DNA from: Cololabis saira
Taxonomy: Eukaryota > Chordata > Actinopteri > Beloniformes > Belonidae
Reading direction: 5' to 3'
Length of the DNA stretch: 64,000 nt
NCBI RefSeq assembly: GCF_033807715.1
Contig: NC_084607.1
Coordinates: 14,148,441-14,212,440, forward strand
Under the pieces are notes generated by a model that was given only the letters and a program-made list of their open reading frames with translations, was not told where the DNA came from and made no database searches. Within the stretch, counting starts at the first letter, position 1. Every line of letters starts with the position of its first letter. Shown here piece by piece: positions 56,281 through 64,000 of the stretch. Position numbers and translations under genes: made by a program.

Positions 56281-58087
56281 ATGATCCATAAATGACTTTC
56301 AAGCAAAAACACACATTGCTGTTTACATTGTTGTAATTGTTTCACAATTACTGCTTAAGATGATTAGGGAAATGCTATGCACATGCTTTTAGAACATAAA
56401 ATTGAACACAGCACATCTGCCCTGTCAATTGGATACGCTACAGAGATTATGAGTGGGATACGCACCTTGTGTCCATAAAGTAGGATGCTTCAAGGTGATT
56501 TCTCTTTTACTTTATGGCGGCGCTGCATTGCTCAGACCTCCCACTGTACTTTCAAGTTAAGTAGATGCCAGGCCAGAAGTCCTTGAAAGGTTACAAAAAA
56601 AATCTTTAGCCATTCATTACTGTTACGATGAAGTGTGGAAAGTGAGGGAATATAATGCAAACTAATACTGTTTTTAGTCACCAAGCTATCTGCAGATATG
56701 TTTGATATCCCATTACAGGCACAGAAGTAAGCACAGTTCTATACTGCCAAGAGACAAACGTAATCCAGAGGGAAATTACCCATCAGGAAGGCAATACTCT
56801 TACTGAGATGCAATTACCAGGCCACTTTTGAGACTTTCAGCCCAGTGTCCATGGATGCATGTGTGTGAGGGCGGTCGATATGTGCATAACAGCTCTTATG
56901 TTGAGCAGAGTAAATTGGATTCTTTGTTGGAGAACAGTTAATTTAGAATATGTCCAAGATGCAAATGATTGATGTGACTGTCTTGTTACAACTGTAGGCT
57001 TGTGGTGCAGGGCACCCCAATGAAAAAACATATTACATGCAAGGAGGAAAAATCTTTTCAAGTTCCTCCCCTACCTCCGTAAGACACCAGATGGAATAAT
57101 TGGGAATTTGGCTGGTTGTTTTATACATAAATTTTAGAGCAAACATTACTTAATTGGGTGTATGCATAGATCTCTGTGTCGTTTTGCATTATATTGCAGG
57201 GCTCCTGTGTGTTTGTATTTGCTAGTAGTTAAATAATCTGCATGTCTCACAGAGGATTTAATGTACCAATTTAGCTCTGAATCGCATAGCCTACAAACAA
57301 AGAAAACAGTACGGATTGGAATGAACATGAGTGTAAACATTTGATAAGGATTCGCTGGAGGCAATTGCTATGCTTTATTACTGATACAAAAATATAACAC
57401 CGCAGAAACATGACTTGCGTTCATGAATGTGCACTCGCCCCTCCACTGTGACTATCGCACAACTCATTCTCTCGCAGGACGACCGAGTCGGGCGAGTAAA
57501 TGACTCCCCATAACCTCTAGGATAAATATATACATTAAATTTGGGACATTTCTATATACGACAAATTATCTTCTTGAATCTAATCATTAATCATAACTGT
57601 CTTCAATGAGAAATCTGTTACTCTAAATGGAGCACAAAGATGTAAAGAAAAGAGCAGCCAGCACCCATTGCAGGGGAAGTGAATGTGGATAAGAAATAAA
57701 ACTGCCTGCACAGAGTGTGAGCCTAGCATGCATAATAAATGTATGACAAAACAATACCCCAGGCACCCCAGTATTAATGATATGCAGTGAACTCATTATT
57801 AAAGTTCCAAAACAGCTCCTGGAGTAACACAGATGGAGTCAATTAAGCAATGAGCATACTTGCTTGCCTGCCTTTTCATCTTCCTTCTTTTATCTCTTGC
57901 ATATTACTCCATGGATGTAATTAGCTGTATGTTTCTCCTCACAACATAATGTCCAGTGATAATAACAGTTATTTTCACTTGTAATTTCAAATAATGCTCT
58001 GCTTAATAAATGTACCAAATTTGCTTGCACTATGTCCTTGGGTATTTCATTTGCAGACTAAGGTGTTTGGAATAATACCACCCTAAG
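55646..58087. other. Intronic sequence next to the last exon
   Basis: Holds a (GT)n tract at 56231-56278. The segment 57640-57790 has the look of conserved non-coding DNA (CATGCATAATAAATGTATGA, CAGTATTAATGATATGCAGT), an inference only. No genes seen. Confidence 0.4.
56231..56278. repeat. (GT)n microsatellite
   Basis: 48 bp of GT repeats with one GC interruption. Confidence 0.95.
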
Positions 58088-58124
58088 CTGTTATTTTTTC
58101 CTCTTCTGCTGTTTCTGTTTCCAG
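58088..58124 (+). promoter_or_regulatory. 3' splice acceptor and polypyrimidine tract of hs3st4 last exon
   Basis: A run rich in T and C (TTATTTTTTCCTCTTCTGCT, then GTTTCTGTTTCCAG) leads directly into the exon. The AG at 58123-58124 is the only one that keeps the conserved Arg-Asp-Leu-Met-Pro reading at the exon start. Confidence 0.85.
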
Positions 58125-58779
58125 AGACCTGATGCCTTCAACGCTGGAGGGGCAGATCACCATGGAGAAGACGCCCAGCTACTTTGTGACTAACCATGCC
58201 CCGAAGCGCATCCACTCCATGGCCAGAGACATCAAGCTTATTATCGTGGTGCGTAATCCTGTCACCAGAGCCATTTCTGACTACACGCAAACTTTGTCCA
58301 AGAAACCTGAAATCCCCACCTTTGAGGTTCTGGCTTTTAAGAACCGGACGCTGGGTCTTATCGATGCCTCCTGGAGTGCGTTGCGTATAGGAATATACGC
58401 GCTTCACCTGGAGACCTGGATGCAGTATTTCCCTCTCTCCCAGATGCACTTTGTCAGCGGGGAGAGGCTCATTGTGGATCCCGCAGGAGAGATGGCCAAA
58501 GTGCAGGACTTCCTGGGACTGAAGCGCATCGTCACAGACAAACACTTTTACTTCAACAAAACTAAAGGATTCCCGTGTCTGAAGAAGCCAGAGGACAGCA
58601 GCACCCCGAGATGCCTCGGCAAGTCTAAAGGGAGAACTCACCCTAAAATCGATGCGGATGTGATTCGGCGGCTGCACAAGTTCTACAAACCCTTTAACAT
58701 GATGTTCTACCAAATGACCGGCCAGAACTTTGAATGGGAGCTGGGGGAGGCTGGTGAATCTCGTAGCTCTCAGGACTAG
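58125..58779 (+). CDS. hs3st4: Terminal coding exon of heparan sulfate glucosamine 3-O-sulfotransferase 4
   Basis: The enzyme moves sulfate from PAPS to the 3-OH of glucosamine in heparan sulfate. Family members are type II membrane proteins of the Golgi. The exon encodes about 217 residues of the C-terminal sulfotransferase domain. Visible family marks, in order: EKTPSYFVT; the 3'-phosphate-binding stretch [45 protein letters not shown]; the paired cysteines of the conserved disulfide ([13 protein letters not shown]); and the substrate/PAPS loop [10 protein letters not shown]. Family 3-O-sulfotransferases usually end near the WE motif; here about twelve more residues follow it ([12 protein letters not shown]). 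The catalytic glutamate and 5'-PAPS loop would lie in exon 1, which is outside the window. A pyrimidine-rich tract ends in CAG at 58122-58124. The first exonic base completes a split codon (AG|A, Arg), so the intron is phase 2; the first internal ATG at 58132 is not the start. hs3st4 is preferred over hs3st2 and hs3st3 from recalled paralogue wording (FYQMTGQ near the end, LIDASW); paralogue choice is less sure than family. Confidence 0.93.
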
Positions 58780-60150
58780 CATGGCACCACTTAGCCACAC
58801 CACCAGCCTTCTCTCACTAAAACTACCATCCTCCCCGCTTCATCCTGAGAAATAGTGCTCGAGCACGCCGACCAATCATGGCTGTCCTTGCAGTGTCGAT
58901 ACCCATTAGCAAGAGTTTACTGACTTGCAAAACCATTATTGTGTATAATTAACAAAAAAATGTATTTATATTTGTGTAAATGAGAAGATCTATTCCTTTT
59001 TGTTTTGAGAGCATTGAAATGATAAAAATCATGTTGACTATGGCGATGCATGCGATGAGTTAAGTGTCCTTACCTCATGAGCCCTAAGGGTAAACTCTGC
59101 CTGTTTCTTCTCCCTTTACTTTCCTGCAGTTTGTTGGCCTCACACCCACTCAATGGCACTCTGTACAAAAGATATTCTATTTCAATGGTTGAGACCATGA
59201 AGTGCTTTGGATTTTATTTTATTTTTTCCTTTCAGCACAGCCCTGCTGCTTTAGAAGACAGAGAAAGGAGAACATATATAGTACTATAATCCTTTGACAT
59301 GTGCTTATCATTTTATTGTCCATATTCTGAGTGGAGACAATCCTTTTAAGTTTGCCAAAGTGTTCATTTACTCTGTGTCACTGTTCTGGTTGCTCGGCAC
59401 TCATTATTTGCACACATATTCAATAGCAGAGCTGATGTATATTGGCCATCATTCAGTAATTGGATTGTTTCACTGCACAGTCGAACATTAGCATACTGAT
59501 GACCAGGCACTCTGACGCTTTGCAGTATCACTGGTTTTGGTATAATTTCACAAATGAATCCATATACTCCCTGTGCATAAAACAAATGTTACATCTGGAC
59601 AAAAACACTTTTCTAGAGTTCAGAACAAGCCCAAAATATCAGTTTACTGTAAGGGTTCCATTTTGCCTCGTGACCCTCTTGTCACACTAATGCATGTCAA
59701 CGGAGGGGATGAAAATCACTGCAACACCGCGCAGAAGTCCGTTACCGAACATCTGCGGCGACGTGGTCTTCTGTCATTAGAGATTAATGGTGTGTTAAAT
59801 AAACTGCTGCCGCTGGAACAAAGTCAATGTCAGAGAAAATTTGCTGTCAAGGTAAAGCCACATACATGCCCAGGTAAATTACCAAGCCATTACTGTATGT
59901 GCTTAATCTGACTGAGAGCATTTCTGCCAGGAAAATGTATTATGAACATGTGACAAACAGGGTTTTGCTGTGAAATTCTCATTTACTCATCCATAGCAGT
60001 AACAGGAGTCATCTTATTTTCTTTATTATTATTATCATTATTAGTATTACTATATTAATTTGCACAACCCACTTTGTGTCTGTCTGTTGTCTCTGGACTT
60101 TCCATCAATTGAGACAATCAATACAGTCAATGAGTCAATAAATACAGTCT
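58780..60150 (+). other. Probable 3' UTR of hs3st4
   Basis: Non-coding sequence follows the TAG stop at 58777-58779. The first roughly 1 kb has no canonical AATAAA. AATAAA hexamers occur at 59798-59803 and 60137-60142 and are the nearest candidate poly(A) signals; the real cleavage site cannot be told from sequence alone. Short open frames here look like chance. Confidence 0.4.
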
Positions 60151-62325
60151 GCTACACATCACTGGCTGTTACAGCTATGATGCATTGCTCTGTTAATCCT
60201 TCCTGTTTCCTCGCCATGGATGGCTAGCTTGGTTCACTCTGCAGACCCCTCCAGAACCCCGGGGAGACCGACACAAGCAGATACTTACACTGTGCAATAT
60301 ATCCAATCTAAGAAGGTGCCATGCCGCCTTTTGTACCACCAAGCCTGATTACTCACGTTGGAGTCGCAACATCCCAGACCCACAACTTTTACTCCGAGGC
60401 TGTTCAGTGCAACCCCCCTTTGGTGTTATCACTTTTACCTCGCATCCTCTTTTTCTCTCCATCTCCTCACACTTGTCATCCTCTGAGCCAATAGCATGTG
60501 TTGGAAGGCAGCTTCAAAAAGGTTATGTGCTCTAAAGATAACTCAGCTGCAAGAAAGACACATTAATCATACATAATGAGAGTTTTAACATAATTTATTT
60601 GTGACTTTTTTCATGTACAACCCACCTTCCAAACTAGACAGTTCCTCCTACCACTTGTAAGGATGCTCAAAGAAATCTACAAAAGGCCCTCTGTACCATC
60701 ATTAGGGCAGATGAGGACATTTTCTACCCATGAATATGCACTTTTGCTCTCATTTGCATTTTTGAATCACAAGCTTGAGGGAATCCCTCTCCAAACTGAA
60801 AACTTGAATCTAACCTCGTATTAAGTCAAGCAAATGCACACATACCACTTTTTCTATTGTACCTCCTGCTTGTTTTACTTACAGGTCAAGTGTTCTGATA
60901 CATCCTGTAACGCTTACTGGCCGTGTTATCTGGCTCAACTATGTTTCTAGTATCACTTAAGGAAGACGGCTACAAAAAAAAGGAAACTCATCTGGTCATC
61001 AAACTGACTCTAGATAAGTGACATGTTGTAAACAATTAGTAGAAACTCATTTGCATAGTAATTCATGGCAACTTCAGCATAAAGGAATTCAGTTTATTAT
61101 TTAGTTGCAACGAGTGTTTATGTGGCAATCAAAGCAACTCGACAACAAACCTAAAATATTGTTTCTTAAATCATTTTAGCGATATACAGTATGCAGTCTT
61201 AACAGATTGAACTGCACTACCGCCAGAGTCTGAGCTGGTTTGCATCTCCTGCAACTGGACCACGTAACGTTAGTCGTCTGGCAAGTACCAAAATCAGAGT
61301 GTAGGCCTACAACCCGCTTCGTGTCATACGTTTATTGGTTGGTGAAGTTAGCAGGCAGTTAACTATTAGATGAAGCTTCCTGAAATTGCATTCTACAAAC
61401 CAACGCCATCGGAGCCAAAAGAAAGAAAACAAGGGTTTTGTAAGAGGAGGTAAAGATGAGAGAGAGTGATCGAGCAAGAGCTTGGACCAGGCTTTGTTGG
61501 CCGAACTGGAGAGAGAAAGAGCTGCTGCAGGACGGAACACCACCTGCTGTAGCTTTGCTGCCTTTGGAATAGTAAGTTATGTATATTTTTCTTACACATA
61601 CACATATGTCTTGTGTTATTGAACTTGGTTGATATCAGGCTGTGTTACTGGAGTTGTTTGCTCACTGGTTCACAGTTTGTTTGTTAATGTGTCCAATAGT
61701 TTAGATAATGCTGCTGGTTTCGATCACAGGGATTTCCACTCTGACTCCTAAACCACATCAATGTGTAAATTTGTCTGCATGCAACAAGTTCAGATTATAT
61801 CACATTATCATATCTATGTCATATTACAGTTACTAATTAGCACACAGCTTACGAGGTTGTTTCTTAGAACTGATGCAGATAACTTGGGACTCTGATGAAG
61901 TTTCTCTCATGTTATTTTTGAGATATTTTCAGGAAATTGACTTTTTCTGTCTGAGTGTTGCTGAGGAAGAGTATCATGACTGCAGATGAAGCTGTCAGTG
62001 ATTTGAGGATAAGCCATAAGTCTTGCTAATGACTATTTTTCCCCTCTTATCTCCCCACTTTCTTTTCTTATCGTATATTTCAAACTTATATGACTCTGTT
62101 TATGTTCAGTGGTGATAGGACGGTGGATGAAGTTGATGATTGTGTTTACTTTGCTTCGGTTCCAAATTGTTCCAGATACCACCTAATTGAAGCAGATTTA
62201 ATGTTAAATGGTAGTTGCAGTAACCAGTCCAGGAATTCATGTTTTGCATTTCTTTGATGTTGATGGTGCAACTTCATAGCCCTCCAGAACTGGACAGCTC
62301 TACATGAAACAGTAAGTATGGATGA
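60151..62325. other. Downstream flank, nothing recognised
   Basis: No coding or repeat structure recognised. A stretch at about 61455-61570 ends in a donor-like GGAATAGTAAGTT but encodes nothing I know. Confidence 0.35.
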
Positions 62326-63690
62326 AACTGTTCTCCTTGTTGTGATTCCCACTCCTCCAGAGGTTATTGTTGCTTAAACTGTCACATCTTGTGTTCAAGT
62401 TGTTACAGCGAGAGACCAGACCACATCCTGTCGGCAGTGAGAGACATTGTGAATCATTTCTGGTTTTGTTGCAACCGAGCCTCTTCTGAGGAGCAGTTCA
62501 AGGCATGTTTGTGGTAACTGATGTTGTGGTGAACCAAAGCAGTGTTTTGTAGTGTACAGTAATGTGTTAAATTTCTTCAGTGCACCATGTCTGCTACCAA
62601 CGCGTGTGGACAACTGATGACCCACTTACGGCAGTCAGGAAACGCCGTGGATAAAACAAGGTACAGTAGTTGTCATCACCTTCAGGTATGCGCTCTGCAG
62701 TCCTACATTTATGACCATTACAAGAAAATAAATAAATAAAAATGTTGGAATGACTAGACATGGGATGAATATAGAAACGATTTTCTAATGAGATCATTTT
62801 ACGTTGAACTTATTTGATGCTTGGGCAGGAATGTCTGGTTGACAAATCATAGGAGTTACGTCAGTGAAATTATTCATGTCTTTACTGAGAAACGTGCACA
62901 CATAAGATGTAGGTATTCAGAATTAAAAACAGATATCGTTTACAACCCCCTTAATACAGTTTTTTTTTTGTCTCGTTCCTTTTTTTTCTGGGGGGTTCTT
63001 GGTCTTGATCCGAGGGTACAGACCCCCAATGTCCCATTCGAACCATGCACTTGAGTGATAGTGTGGATATGATCCCTTCAAAGATTTCAAAGCAATTTTA
63101 ACTTTGTATATGAACAAAATCTGTAAAATAAATAAGTAAAAGGCTTTTTGCTTGTACAGGAATCTCTGTCTGGCTGCTGCCATCTTCTCACAAGTCTGTA
63201 CAAGTCAAGCATTGATGTCCCACAAACTGCCATCAATAGACACAGATGGAGGCCAGTTCATGGACTTAATAATTAAGCAATAATTACTAGATATTTCTGA
63301 TGACACCACTCAGTTGGCCACTTGTTGAAGATATATATGTCAATATTGTCATTGTTTTTCTGCTTTATTTATTTATTTGTTTGTTTGCCGAGTTTTTATC
63401 CGCTTGGGTCGTGATTTTTTTTTTCTAAACATTGTTCCATGCAGGTTTGGATGCCGTCCTGCCAGGTGGATTTCAACGGGTCACTCTGGCACTTTTTTAA
63501 CATTTGTTATGATGAATATCCATGACAACAAAAGGTTGGATGCATGTTTAAGTCTCAAATTTAGCTTCCCAAAAAACAATTTATGATCAGAAAATGACTT
63601 AAAATTAGCAAATGAGGTAGCAGTCAAAGTTATAGAGCAGGAAAAAATGAAAGCAAAAAGGAAGCTATATTTGCAGAATATGTTGTTCAA
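62326..63690 (+). pseudogene. Scattered coding remnants of an uncharacterised family
   Basis: Three blocks on + look protein-like rather than random. Block 1 (frame open 62326-62518) reads SERPDHILSAVRDIVNHFWF followed by CCNRASSEEQFK. Block 2 (from 62581, after CTTCAG) reads HHVCYQRVWTTDD. Block 3 (about 63450-63540) reads TGHSGTFLTFVMMN...KR. The spacing NHFW-C...EE-FK...HHVC and TG---F------KR reminds me of large ORFs of unknown function associated with fish and invertebrate mobile DNA. No continuous frame joins them and no consistent splice phases were found, so it is treated as a decayed gene or element. Confidence 0.3.
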
Positions 63691-64000
63691 GACATGCCTG
63701 CAAGAAGCAGGTTCTGGACTCCAACATCTCTCTACATGAATTTTGGATGATACACATGGACTAAAAGACTTCAGATAGTCCTACAGAAGTGGGTTGGAGT
63801 GCTTATTACCAATAGATACCATAATCCTGAGCATGTGACTGTGAAGGATCACCGCTGCAACCCAGATGCTTAATAATTGCTGGAGTTCTCATCCTGCAAA
63901 TACATTTGCTGAAAATACATTTTTAAAACTGTTTTGATTCACATTGTTTTGGTCCCTAATGAGTTAAACATTTCCTTCAAATAAAAGGGCTGGGGTTGTT
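63691..64000. other. Downstream flank, nothing recognised
   Basis: No recognisable coding or repeat structure. Confidence 0.4.

Noticed and set aside
58138..58803. 221-codon - strand reading frame over the sulfotransferase exon
   Set aside because: It is the antisense shadow of the GC-rich hs3st4 exon; the translation has no family pattern and starts beyond the real stop.

Overview
The window looks like teleost fish nuclear DNA. It is AT-rich, almost devoid of coding sequence, dense in dinucleotide microsatellites, and packed with fish-type interspersed repeats: tRNA-headed SINEs, degenerate LINEs, hAT, TTAA-flanked and Harbinger-like non-autonomous DNA elements, and Gypsy-like solo LTRs. 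These identifications rest on reading the sequence; no database search was possible.

One host gene is firmly supported. At 58125-58779 on the + strand lies the terminal coding exon of a heparan sulfate glucosamine 3-O-sulfotransferase, best matched to hs3st4. It has a clear 3' splice acceptor (CAG ending at 58124) and a TAG stop at 58777-58779. The first exon is not in the window, so 1-58124 is read as part of one long intron. That fits the very long single intron of vertebrate HS3ST4. Everything after 58780 is 3' UTR and then flanking DNA.

Layout. 745-3238: a hAT element carrying a solo LTR, which itself carries a 143-bp copy of sequence found 2.7 kb away, followed by two SINEs. 4505-8170: two degenerate DNA-element-like repeats. 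12140-12651: two (TA)n tracts and a 155-bp (GA)n tract. 21060-24550: a dead LINE interrupted by an unclassified element, which is interrupted by a hAT MITE with a perfect 8-bp target duplication. 25800-26640: a second dead LINE on the - strand. 27031-27370 and 29345-30819: TTAA-flanked elements. 34931-35896: a SINE-like repeat split by a MITE that contains a 12-bp minisatellite. 39400-40180: an unexplained degenerate tandem array. 46320-48328: a LINE 3' end and a second copy of the unclassified element. 50028-51735: a solo LTR split by a 1.35-kb hAT element with a perfect target duplication. 53385-55645: a fish LINE-tail repeat, an LTR fragment, an intact 91-codon CGGBP1/hAT-like reading frame with an acceptor-like start and a poly(A) signal, a (TA)n tract and a second hAT copy. 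62326-63690: scattered short coding remnants of an uncharacterised family.

The most noteworthy items are the 143-bp local templated duplication (1210-1352 versus 3956-4098), the CGGBP1-like frame at 54398-54673, the modular unclassified element present in two orientations, and several perfect short-loop palindromes that look like template-switch mutations. I found no bacterial-type operon, CRISPR array, rRNA or functional tRNA.
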